Assembly (NCBI GenBank): GCA_047615875.1
Contig: JBLHGU010000278.1
Span: 1 to 6,187 of the forward strand
DNA from: JBLHGU01 sp047615875
GTDB taxonomy: Bacteria; Pseudomonadota; Gammaproteobacteria; Arenicellales; CAJQKF01
Direction of reading: 5' to 3'
DNA: 6,187 nt
Made by a program: the position numbers and the translations under genes. Every line of letters begins with the position of its first letter. Positions within the stretch are counted from its first letter, which is position 1. This document shows positions 1 to 6,187 of the stretch, piece after piece. Below the pieces are notes generated by a model. It worked only from the letters and a program-made list of their open reading frames with translations. It ran no database searches and was not told the DNA's origin.

Positions 1-1169
1 CCAACAGTCGGAGGCACACCCGCCATGGAAAACATTAACAACATCATCAGGAATGCTAACCAGGGATGAGTTTGATTTAGGCCTTTCAGATCATCAATAT
101 TCTCACATTCAAAATCCTTGCGAGAGAGGATCATTAGTATACCGAACGCACCAACACTCATTAGTGTGTAGACCAACACATAAAACAATGACGCACCATA
201 TCCTGCAAGAGCACCACTGAGGATGCCGAACAGGAAAAAGCCCATGTGGGAGATTGTAGAATAAGCCAGCATGCGCTTTATGTTGGTTTGCGCAATAGCC
301 AGGGTATTTCCAACACCCACTGAAAGTATTGCCAACACCGCGAGCATGCCACTCCAATGTTGATGTAGATCGCCCAAACCATCGACCAACAATCTGGCCA
401 CCATGGCGAAAGCTGCTAATTTGGGTGCTGAGCCAATTAGTATCGTTGCACAGGTTGGTGAGCCCTGATAAACATCCGGCACCCACATGTGGAACGGTAC
501 TGCACCCAGTTTAAAACCGAGTCCAACGACCACAAAAATCAGCCCCAGAATCAATGGCAACGATCTATCGTCCATTACACTAATGGCTTCTGCCATAGTT
601 GCAATCTGCAGTGTGCCAGTCAGCCCGTAAAGTATGGACATGCCGTAAAGCAAGATACCACTGGCAAGTGCGCCCAATACAAAATACTTCATTGCAGACT
701 CTGAAGCCTGACCGGAGTCTCTTTGCATCGCAATCAATGCATAAAGGCAGAGCGATAGTAATTCAAGGCCCATATACAGGCTAAGCAAGTGGCTAGCTGA
801 AGCCAACACCATCATCCCGACCACAGCAAACAAAACCAGTACTAAAAATTCGCCTTTTAAAAGCTGACGGTCTTGCGCATAGTTGCGGGAATATACAATC
901 AAACAGAAAGCTGCCGCTAATACTCCTGCCTTAACAACATCTGCTAGCGCATCATCAATAACCGCGTGATTAAAAATTAGTCCGGCAAAGTCGCCATAGC
1001 CATTAACAACAACACCTAACGCAGTTAATAATGTAGCTAATGTTAAGTAATAACTAATACGCTTATCATCTTTAGGCAAGTAAAGATCGATAATAAGAAT
1101 TAGACAACCCATCAGGGCGACTATTATCTCCGGCAATACCGGCAAGTACTGAACACTTTCTGGGGTCAT
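1..1169 (-). CDS. nuoN: NADH-quinone oxidoreductase subunit N (C-terminus cut off by window)
   Basis: ND2 homologue, the antiporter-like module closest to NuoK. I translated it from the ATG at 1169-1167; the frame stays open for 389 codons to the window edge, so the gene is partial by window boundary, not broken. E. coli NuoN has 485 residues, so about 95 are missing. Key residues visible are Glu136 in LYMGLELLSLCLYALIAM, Lys220 in GFKLGAVPFHMWVPDVYQGSP, and Lys250 in GSAPKLAAFAMVARL (E. coli Glu133, Lys217, Lys247). The block TNIKRMLAYSTISHMGFFLF (295-314) is typical. The window ends inside the AGVPPTVG motif (383-389), just before the expected helix-12 lysine (E. coli Lys395), which therefore cannot be checked. 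The start overlaps the nuoM stop by one base (TGATG); a weak GTGAG lies nine bases upstream. The N-terminal part (about 960-1120) is AT-rich with many TTA leucine codons. Confidence 0.97.
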   Translation of the reverse strand, partial: MTPESVQYLPVLPEIIVALMGCLILIIDLYLPKDDKRISYYLTLATLLTALGVVVNGYGDFAGLIFNHAVIDDALADVVKAGVLAAAFCLIVYSRNYAQDRQLLKGEFLVLVLFAVVGMMVLASASHLLSLYMGLELLSLCLYALIAMQRDSGQASESAMKYFVLGALASGILLYGMSILYGLTGTLQIATMAEAISVMDDRSLPLILGLIFVVVGLGFKLGAVPFHMWVPDVYQGSPTCATILIGSAPKLAAFAMVARLLVDGLGDLHQHWSGMLAVLAILSVGVGNTLAIAQTNIKRMLAYSTISHMGFFLFGILSGALAGYGASLFYVLVYTLMSVGAFGILMILSRKDFECENIDDLKGLNQTHPWLAFLMMLLMFSMAGVPPTV

Positions 1170-2647
1170 CAGAATTTACTCACGCTGACTTGATTGACCA
1201 GGTTATCAACTGTGACATGCATGACCTCTAACAAGGGGTTGGGCCAGATTCCAAAAAACAGGACGGCAAAGGCCAGCAGAGCCAACATTATAAATTCCAT
1301 GGTATTAATATCTTTCAACGCCGCTACAGCATCGCTTGTTATCGCACCAAAAATAACCCGTTTAATCATCCAGAGCGTGTAAGCAGCTCCCAGAATCAAA
1401 GTAGTAGCACCTAAAATTCCGTACCAGGCATTTGCTTCAAATGCAGAAACTATAACCAGGAACTCACCAACAAATCCGGAAGTGCCCGGCAACCCGGCAT
1501 TGGACATAGCGAATAGCACGACAAATGCACCAAATGCCGGCATGGGTTTTACAACACCACCATAGGTTGAGATTTCCCGTGAATGCAATCGATCATATAG
1601 AACTCCAACACACAGGAACAACGCGCCGGAAATAAATCCATGGGAAATCATTTGCATCATCGCCCCTTCAATGCCCTGGCTAGAAAATATAAACATTCCC
1701 AAAGTAACAAAACCCATGTGGGAGATAGACGAGTACGCGATAAGCTTCTTCATATCTGACTGCACCAAAGCAACCAGGGCAATATAAATTACGGCGATCA
1801 ATGAAAGCGTAATCATGAAGCCCGCCAGTTCATGTGAAGCGTCAGGCGTAATGGGCAATGCAAAGCGTAAAAAACCATAGCCGCCCATCTTCAACATAAT
1901 GGCGGCCAGAATAACAGAGCCTCCAGTTGGTGCCTCTACATGGGCATCGGGTAACCAGGTATGTACTGGGAACATCGGAATTTTCACGGCAAATGCCGTA
2001 AAGAACGCCACAAATATTAATATCTGAACATTCAGCGCCAGGGGCGTACGATGGAACTCAGCAATATCGAAGCTACCACCGGTAATGTTGTACAGGTAGA
2101 TAAATGCTACCAACATCAACAACGAGCCCAGCAATGTGTACAAAAAGAACTTAATACTCGCGTATATACGATTAACGCCACCCCAGATACCAATGATCAA
2201 ATACATCGGTATCAACATGGATTCCCAGAAGATATAAAACAGAATGGCATCCAGTGCAGCAAATACACCGATCATGACACCTTCCATTATCAGGAATGCA
2301 GCAACATATTGCGCCACGCGCTTTTTAACAGAACTGAAAGCCGCAAGCATGCAGATCACTGTTAAAAACGTGGTTAGTATGATTAATGGCATTGAGATGC
2401 CATCGACACCTAGATGGTATTGAATGTTATACGCTTCAATCCACATACCCTGCTCAACATACTGCATGGCAGAACTGCTGACATCGAAGTTGCTATATAG
2501 CGGCAGGCTGAGCAGAAAAATCAGGATGGAAAACCCCAGCCCCAGCTTGAGTGCTACACCCGCATTGCGATCATCACCGGTCGCCAGGACCAGAGCGCCG
2601 CCCAATACAGGCAACCAGATCAAGATGGAAAGTAAATTTTGCTCCAT
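1169..2647 (-). CDS. nuoM: NADH-quinone oxidoreductase subunit M
   Basis: ND4 homologue, the middle antiporter-like module of the complex I membrane arm. The product has 492 residues, a normal family length, with about 14 hydrophobic helices. The proton-path residues are visible: Glu142 in FYIFWESMLIPMYLIIGIWGG, Lys222 in AVKIPMFPVHTWLPDAHVEAP, Lys253 in AAIMLKMGGYGFLRF, and Glu395 in LPGTSGFVGEFLV. The spacing from Lys222 to Lys253 (31) and Lys253 to Glu395 (142) equals that of E. coli Lys234, Lys265 and Glu407. The block SDMKKLIAYSSISHMGFV (297-314) is the usual helix 8 region. It begins 27 bases after the nuoL stop, the widest gap in the window, with only a weak GAG as possible Shine-Dalgarno eight bases upstream. 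Its TGA stop shares one base with the nuoN start. Confidence 0.98.
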   Translation of the reverse strand: MEQNLLSILIWLPVLGGALVLATGDDRNAGVALKLGLGFSILIFLLSLPLYSNFDVSSSAMQYVEQGMWIEAYNIQYHLGVDGISMPLIILTTFLTVICMLAAFSSVKKRVAQYVAAFLIMEGVMIGVFAALDAILFYIFWESMLIPMYLIIGIWGGVNRIYASIKFFLYTLLGSLLMLVAFIYLYNITGGSFDIAEFHRTPLALNVQILIFVAFFTAFAVKIPMFPVHTWLPDAHVEAPTGGSVILAAIMLKMGGYGFLRFALPITPDASHELAGFMITLSLIAVIYIALVALVQSDMKKLIAYSSISHMGFVTLGMFIFSSQGIEGAMMQMISHGFISGALFLCVGVLYDRLHSREISTYGGVVKPMPAFGAFVVLFAMSNAGLPGTSGFVGEFLVIVSAFEANAWYGILGATTLILGAAYTLWMIKRVIFGAITSDAVAALKDINTMEFIMLALLAFAVLFFGIWPNPLLEVMHVTVDNLVNQVSVSKF

Positions 2648-2671
2648 TAATATGACTCGATCACTTATTAA
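2647..2671 (-). other. Possible weak stem-loop over the nuoM translation start
   Basis: In the nuoL-nuoM gap, the minus strand reads TTAATA (2671-2666), AG (2665-2664), TGA (2663-2661), TCGAG loop (2660-2656), TCA (2655-2653), TATTAA (2652-2647). The two arms can form nine base pairs with a two-base bulge. The 3' arm includes the first base of the nuoM ATG, and the only Shine-Dalgarno-like bases (GAG) fall in the loop. Only one pair is G-C, so the fold would be weak and may have no role. There is no U tract after it, so it is not an intrinsic terminator. Confidence 0.3.
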
Positions 2672-2674
2672 GCT

Positions 2675-4630
2675 CTAAAACCACAAGGTCCAGGACATCA
2701 ACAACAACAATCCGACAATCATCGCGAAAGCATAGTGATAAACATAACCCGTCTGCGTATGTCTGGCGACGCTTGCACACCATCCAACTAATCTTGCAGT
2801 CCCGTTGACAAAGAAACCATCGATAATTGTAACGTCACCAATTTTCCAGAACAGACGACCCAACGCCGTGCTGCCCCCGGCAAATAACCACTGATAAAGC
2901 TCGTCAAAGCCATATTTTTTATCGAGGATACGATACACAAGAGACAGTCGACTGGCGAACAGGCCCGGCAGCTCCGGCTTGCGAATATAAAATAACCAGG
3001 CCAGGAATATGCCAAACACAGCCAACGGAAATGGCAGGGCAAAAATGCCATGCTTGATACTGTCCCAAACACCAGTATGCCCATCGAGAGTTTCTTTCAG
3101 GGCGCCCAAACTGTCATGTTCTGGCAATACCGTAATAACGCCTGAGAAATAATCACCAAACAACATCGGTTCGGCGAATATCATGCCAGCTATTATCGAC
3201 GGTATAGCGAGAAGTACTAAGGGAAGCGTGACCACCCTGGGCGATTCGCGTAGATTGTGTCGGGTATGCTCATCCATACGACCTTTGCCATGAAACACCA
3301 TGAAAATAAGTCGGAAGGAATAAAAAGCTGTGACTACAACACCACCAAGCACCGCCAGATACGCAATTCCGGCGCCAGGAATAGTGGAATGGTGAACGGC
3401 TTCAATAATGGCGTCTTTAGAGAAAAAGCCTGAGAAGGGTGGGATGCCAGCCAGAGCCAAAGAGCCAATGACAGCAGTCAAATAGGTAATTGGCATAATT
3501 CGTCGCAGTCCGCCCATCTTGCGCATATCCTGCTCATGATGCATTGCGATAATGACCGAACCTGCACCCAAAAATAGCAATGCCTTAAAAAACGCGTGTG
3601 TGCCTAAATGGAATATGGCTGCGCTATACGCAGATGCGCCAAGTGCCACTGTCATATAGCCCAATTGCGATAGGGTTGAATAGGCCACTACCCTTTTTAT
3701 GTCGTTCTGAACTAAACCAACTAAAGCCATAAAGAATGCAGTGATTGCGCCAATAATAAGCACAACCGACAAGGCTGTTTCTGACAACTCAAACAAGGGT
3801 GACATTCTTGCCACCATAAATATTCCAGCGGTAACCATGGTAGCTGCATGGATAAGTGCTGAAATAGGTGTTGGGCCTTCCATAGAATCCGGCAGCCATA
3901 CATGTAGCGGCACCTGTGCCGACTTACCCATGGCACCTACAAACAAACACAGACAAATAATGGTCAACCAGCTCCATTGGTTACCAAAAAGGCCCTCGGT
4001 GGTCAGGTCAGCAACTTCTGGGGCACCGGCAAAAACTGCGGCGTAGTCTAGCGTACCAAATACATGTAATACGGCCGCTATACCCAGCAGGAAACCAAAG
4101 TCCCCTACCCGGTTGACCAGGAATGCCTTCATATTGGCAAAAATTGCGGTATCTTTTTCGTACCAGAAACCAATCAGCAGATAGGAAACCAGACCAACTG
4201 CCTCCCAACCAAAGAATAATTGTAAAAAGTTGTTCGACATAACCAGTATAAGCATGGCGAAAGTGAACAAAGAGATATAACTAAAAAATCGCTGGTAGCC
4301 GTCATCTTCAGCCATATAGCCAATGGTATAGATATGCACCATCAGAGACACAAAAGTGACCACCACCATCATAGTGGCTGTGAGCGAATCAATCAGAAAA
4401 CCAATTTCAAATGGAATACCACCTGACACCGCCCAGGTGTATACCGGTCCATTGAATGTATTGCCATCCATGACATCTACAAATACAGTAACTGACAGTA
4501 TGCAAGATGTTGCCACACCCAGGGTGGTTATCCAGTGGGATCCTGTTCGACCTATCAACCGGCCAAACAAGCCAGCGATTATTGCGGCGGCCAATGGAAC
4601 CAGAGGGATGAGTAAATATGTTGTTTTCAT
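2675..4630 (-). CDS. nuoL: NADH-quinone oxidoreductase subunit L
   Basis: ND5 homologue, the distal antiporter-like proton pump module of complex I. At 651 residues it is within the family range (E. coli 613). The sequence shows the NuoL/Mrp core: Glu143 in FFGWEAVGLVSYLLIGFW, Asp177 in LVNRVGDFGF, and Lys236 in GKSAQVPLHVWLPDSMEGPT. Next come the broken-helix region NDIKRVVAYSTLSQLGYM (309-326), Lys349 in THAFFKALLFL, and Lys405-Asp406 in PPFSGFFSKD. These correspond to the E. coli residues Glu144, Asp178, Lys229, Lys342, Lys399 and Asp400. After a polar loop (about 493-525) and a helix (528-549), the C-terminal part (about 555-625) fits the long lateral helix HL that runs along NuoM and NuoN, followed by an anchoring helix (631-650). 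The frame is intact. The start ATG shares one base with the nuoK stop and has GAAGGG four bases upstream. Confidence 0.98.
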   Translation of the reverse strand: MKTTYLLIPLVPLAAAIIAGLFGRLIGRTGSHWITTLGVATSCILSVTVFVDVMDGNTFNGPVYTWAVSGGIPFEIGFLIDSLTATMMVVVTFVSLMVHIYTIGYMAEDDGYQRFFSYISLFTFAMLILVMSNNFLQLFFGWEAVGLVSYLLIGFWYEKDTAIFANMKAFLVNRVGDFGFLLGIAAVLHVFGTLDYAAVFAGAPEVADLTTEGLFGNQWSWLTIICLCLFVGAMGKSAQVPLHVWLPDSMEGPTPISALIHAATMVTAGIFMVARMSPLFELSETALSVVLIIGAITAFFMALVGLVQNDIKRVVAYSTLSQLGYMTVALGASAYSAAIFHLGTHAFFKALLFLGAGSVIIAMHHEQDMRKMGGLRRIMPITYLTAVIGSLALAGIPPFSGFFSKDAIIEAVHHSTIPGAGIAYLAVLGGVVVTAFYSFRLIFMVFHGKGRMDEHTRHNLRESPRVVTLPLVLLAIPSIIAGMIFAEPMLFGDYFSGVITVLPEHDSLGALKETLDGHTGVWDSIKHGIFALPFPLAVFGIFLAWLFYIRKPELPGLFASRLSLVYRILDKKYGFDELYQWLFAGGSTALGRLFWKIGDVTIIDGFFVNGTARLVGWCASVARHTQTGYVYHYAFAMIVGLLLLMSWTLWF

Positions 4631-4935
4631 CAGCCCTTCAACTCATCCAGATCTTCAACGTTAATGGTAAATCGATTTCGAAACAGGATAATAAGAATAG
4701 CCAGACCGATTGCAGCCTCAGCTGCCGCCACAGTCAGGATGAAAAATACAAAAACCTGACCACTGTAATCCTGTAGATAGTACGAGAAAGCAACAAAATT
4801 CATATTCGCTGCGAGTAGCAGCAATTCGATAGACATCAATATGATGACAAGATTTTTTCGATTCAAAAAGATTCCCACAACGCTAATGGCGAAGAGGATA
4901 GCGCCAAGAATCAAATAGTGGCTTAGTGGAATCAT
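4630..4935 (-). CDS. nuoK: NADH-quinone oxidoreductase subunit K
   Basis: ND4L homologue, a 101-residue membrane subunit lying between NuoJ and NuoN that links the quinone chamber to the antiporter-like modules. Its length equals the common family size of about 100. Three transmembrane helices are visible, at about residues 6-24, 29-50 and 60-86. The two membrane-buried glutamates needed for the proton path are present: Glu37 in MSIELLLLAANMNFVAF and Glu73 in TVAAAEAAIGLAI (E. coli Glu36 and Glu72). The conserved N-terminal pattern GxxLxRKNLxxxLMSIEL is intact. The start ATG overlaps the nuoJ stop by four bases (ATGA) and has a good Shine-Dalgarno six bases upstream, AGGTGA. The TGA stop shares one base with the nuoL start. 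Nothing is unusual in the protein. Confidence 0.98.
   Translation of the reverse strand: MIPLSHYLILGAILFAISVVGIFLNRKNLVIILMSIELLLLAANMNFVAFSYYLQDYSGQVFVFFILTVAAAEAAIGLAILIILFRNRFTINVEDLDELKG
4634..4639 (-). promoter_or_regulatory. Ribosome binding site of nuoL
   Basis: GAAGGG on the minus strand, ending four bases before the nuoL ATG at 4630 and lying within the last nuoK codons. The spacing is short but the match supports this start. With the TGATG stop/start overlap, reinitiation by ribosomes finishing nuoK is likely. Confidence 0.6.
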
Positions 4936-5561
4936 TCTTCTTCACCTGCCTGACGGGATTTAATAACAGGATCCATTTTTATAATCTTCAAACGATCTTC
5001 TTTCTTAACCCGAACCTGATTACCCGGAGTCTGATACTTAGACACACGTCGTCTTAATGTCAATGAAATTGCTGCAACAATTGCCACCAGTAAAACCAAG
5101 CCGGCGATTTCAAACTGCCAAACATAGTCTGTATATATCAAGCGACCCAACTCGCTGGTATTACTGTAATCCGCACCTTTAGGTACTGGTCTTGGCATTG
5201 CTTCGAGGCTTGCCCATTTACCACCTAACACCATAGTCAGTTCTGCCACCAGAGCCAGCGCTACAACCACACCAAATGGCAGGTAACGGGCGAACCCGGC
5301 ACGCATTCTAGCAATATCTATGTCTAACATCATGACAACAAACAGGAATAACACCATAACAGCGCCGACATATACCAGCACTAGAACTATAGCGAGAAAT
5401 TCGGCTTCAAGAGTCATCCACAGGCAGGCGGCGCTGAAAAATGCCAACACCAAACTCAGTGCGGACTTCACAGGATTGCGCATTAGAACAACCATGCTAG
5501 CAGACACAACTAGAATGGTACTAAAGAAGTAAAACAGAAATTCCAGGAAAGTCATGGTCAT
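4932..5561 (-). CDS. nuoJ: NADH-quinone oxidoreductase subunit J
   Basis: Small membrane subunit of complex I (ND6 homologue) next to the quinone-chamber end of the membrane arm. The 209-residue product has five predicted membrane helices, roughly at residues 5-25, 31-50, 55-79, 93-113 and 149-170. The diagnostic block is helix 3, where EAEFLAIVLVLVYVGAVMVL (residues 52-71) matches the NuoJ/ND6 signature. This helix contains the pi-bulge implicated in coupling quinone chemistry to proton transfer in solved structures. The helix-5 block EIAGLVLLVAIVAAISL is also typical. After it comes a hydrophilic, highly charged tail (about residues 171-209) that makes the protein longer than E. coli NuoJ (184 aa). 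A second in-frame ATG lies two codons downstream, so the exact start could be Met3. No clear Shine-Dalgarno is visible, so translation may be coupled to nuoI, whose stop is 6 bases upstream. The stop overlaps the nuoK start. Confidence 0.97.
   Translation of the reverse strand: MTMTFLEFLFYFFSTILVVSASMVVLMRNPVKSALSLVLAFFSAACLWMTLEAEFLAIVLVLVYVGAVMVLFLFVVMMLDIDIARMRAGFARYLPFGVVVALALVAELTMVLGGKWASLEAMPRPVPKGADYSNTSELGRLIYTDYVWQFEIAGLVLLVAIVAAISLTLRRRVSKYQTPGNQVRVKKEDRLKIIKMDPVIKSRQAGEEE
4942..4947 (-). promoter_or_regulatory. Ribosome binding site of nuoK
   Basis: AGGTGA on the minus strand, six bases before the nuoK ATG and inside the last codons of nuoJ. It is the best Shine-Dalgarno match in the window and supports the ATG at 4935, which overlaps the nuoJ stop. 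Confidence 0.75.
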
Positions 5562-5567
5562 TATTGG

Positions 5568-6056
5568 CTAGCGGTAAGGTGCATCCTGATGGCGGGCAGC
5601 AGCAATATCTTTTTCATACTTATCGCCGAGTTCCAGCAGCTGTGTTTTATCAATAATGTTCTTGCCCATTTCCTCAAAATGAAATTCATGGATATCGGTC
5701 AGAACAATAGAATCAACCGGACAAGCTTCTTCACAAAAACCGCAATATATACACTTGAACAAGTCGATGTCATAGCGCGTGGTACGACGGGTACCGTCCT
5801 CGCGTTCTGCAGAATCAATAGTAATTGCCAGCGCTGGACAAACCGCTTCACACAATTTACAGGCAATGCACCTTTCTTCGCCATTGGGATAACGTCGCAG
5901 TGCATGCAAACCACGAAATCGTGGTGACTTGGGGGTCTTTTCTTCCGGGTATTGTACTGTAAACTTCTTGCTCACCAGATGACGACCAGTAACCCGCATA
6001 CCTTTCAGCAGTTCGATTAGCGAAAAGCTTTTCAGGAAATGTTTGAAATTGCTCAT
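5568..6056 (-). CDS. nuoI: NADH-quinone oxidoreductase subunit I (2x[4Fe-4S] ferredoxin-like)
   Basis: This is the TYKY-type subunit of complex I. It carries clusters N6a and N6b, which pass electrons along the peripheral arm towards N2 and quinone. With the ATG at 6056 the protein has 162 residues, the usual size for proteobacterial NuoI. Two classic CxxCxxCxxxCP motifs are visible: Cys63, 66, 69, 73 (CIACKLCEAVCP) and Cys102, 105, 108, 112 (CIYCGFCEEACP). All eight ligands are intact. The N-terminal 25 residues form an amphipathic segment (FKHFLKSFSLIELLKGM) expected to lie on the membrane against NuoH, and there is no signal peptide. A TTG at 6071 would add five residues and overlap the nuoH stop. 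I prefer the ATG because it gives MSNFKHF, but neither start has a good Shine-Dalgarno sequence. The gene sits 11 bases after nuoH and 6 before nuoJ. Confidence 0.97.
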   Translation of the reverse strand: MSNFKHFLKSFSLIELLKGMRVTGRHLVSKKFTVQYPEEKTPKSPRFRGLHALRRYPNGEERCIACKLCEAVCPALAITIDSAEREDGTRRTTRYDIDLFKCIYCGFCEEACPVDSIVLTDIHEFHFEEMGKNIIDKTQLLELGDKYEKDIAAARHQDAPYR

Positions 6057-6067
6057 GCCTATATTGC

Positions 6068-6187
6068 TCAATGAAACCAGTGGCCAAATGGCGTGAAAAA
6101 CTTAAAGAATCCGATAACGGCAATCCAGACCAGGGTAACCGGAATAAATACTTTCCAACCCAGACGCATGATCTGGTCATAACGGTA
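6068..6187 (-). CDS. nuoH: NADH-quinone oxidoreductase subunit H, C-terminal end (partial)
   Basis: Only the last 39 codons and the TGA stop (6070-6068) are in the window; the 5' part lies beyond position 6187. The reading frame starts Tyr-Arg-Tyr-Asp-Gln-Ile-Met-Arg-Leu-Gly-Trp-Lys, which matches the conserved RYDQLMRLGWK block before the last transmembrane helix of NuoH. A hydrophobic helix follows (about residues 14-31 of the fragment), then a short tail ending in HWFH. NuoH (ND1 homologue) is the membrane subunit that forms most of the quinone-binding chamber and contacts the peripheral arm. Its position directly before nuoI is the standard order. The assignment rests on this C-terminal motif plus synteny; the fragment is too short to judge the rest of the protein. 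Confidence 0.93.
   Translation of the reverse strand, partial: YRYDQIMRLGWKVFIPVTLVWIAVIGFFKFFTPFGHWFH

Noticed and set aside
109..486. 125-codon open frame on the minus strand
   Set aside because: It lies inside nuoN in a different frame. Its product is rich in Cys, Trp and His with no family resemblance, while the overlapping nuoN frame encodes all the expected motifs.
2051..2365. 104-codon plus-strand open frame opposite nuoM
   Set aside because: Antisense shadow of nuoM: low-complexity polar product rich in His, Gln and Asn, no recognisable domain, no convincing ribosome binding site.
1169..4630. nuoL, nuoM and nuoN homology as a possible Mrp-type antiporter or hydrogenase (hyf/hyc) locus
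   Set aside because: These subunits share ancestry with Mrp and group-4 hydrogenase proteins, but the full H-I-J-K-L-M-N order, a two-cluster NuoI and subunit-specific motifs identify complex I.
4356..4664. 102-codon plus-strand open frame opposite the nuoL start
   Set aside because: Antisense to the conserved nuoL N-terminus and the nuoK end; no domain, explained by codon composition of the sense gene.
5589..5927. 112-codon plus-strand open frame opposite nuoI
   Set aside because: Antisense shadow of the cysteine-motif region of nuoI; no independent evidence of coding.
5857..6180. 107-codon minus-strand open frame spanning the nuoH/nuoI junction
   Set aside because: It runs out of frame through both genes, whose true frames carry the conserved NuoH C-terminus and NuoI N-terminus.
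1..6187. A novel system, mobile element, CRISPR array or RNA gene
   Set aside because: Virtually every base falls in seven recognisable nuo genes with intact frames. I saw no repeats, insertion boundaries, tRNA-like folds or unexplained gap longer than 27 bases.

Overview
The window is the 3' half of a bacterial nuo operon, which encodes the membrane arm of the proton-pumping NADH:quinone oxidoreductase (respiratory complex I). All genes lie on the minus strand, so transcription runs from position 6187 towards position 1. The gene order is nuoH (3' end only), nuoI, nuoJ, nuoK, nuoL, nuoM, nuoN (5' part only). This is the canonical order of proteobacterial 14-subunit operons.

Layout from high to low coordinates: 6187-6068 holds the last 39 codons of nuoH. 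6056-5568 is nuoI, the two-cluster ferredoxin-like subunit. 5561-4932 is nuoJ and 4935-4630 is nuoK, both small membrane subunits. 4630-2675 is nuoL, 2647-1169 is nuoM and 1169-1 is nuoN, the three antiporter-like subunits. Genes are packed tightly: nuoJ/nuoK share 4 bases (ATGA), nuoK/nuoL and nuoM/nuoN each share one base (TGATG), nuoI/nuoJ are 6 bases apart, and nuoH/nuoI are 11 bases apart if the ATG is used. The largest gap, nuoL/nuoM, is 27 bases. Essentially every base is coding. I see no promoter, terminator, RNA gene, repeat array or mobile element, as expected mid-operon.

Together, NuoI carries clusters N6a/N6b on the electron path towards the quinone. NuoH forms most of the quinone chamber. 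NuoJ and NuoK join it to the pump modules, and NuoN, NuoM and NuoL are the three proton-translocating modules. The key membrane-embedded Glu and Lys residues are present wherever the window covers them, so the complex looks functional.

Organism: most likely a proteobacterium, probably a non-enteric gammaproteobacterium. This is inferred from nuoI of mitochondrial-like length (162 aa), a 209-residue NuoJ with a charged tail, a 651-residue NuoL and moderate GC; it is not proven. This is an ordinary conserved housekeeping region. I found no sign of a novel system; the findings are small points about translation starts and coupling.
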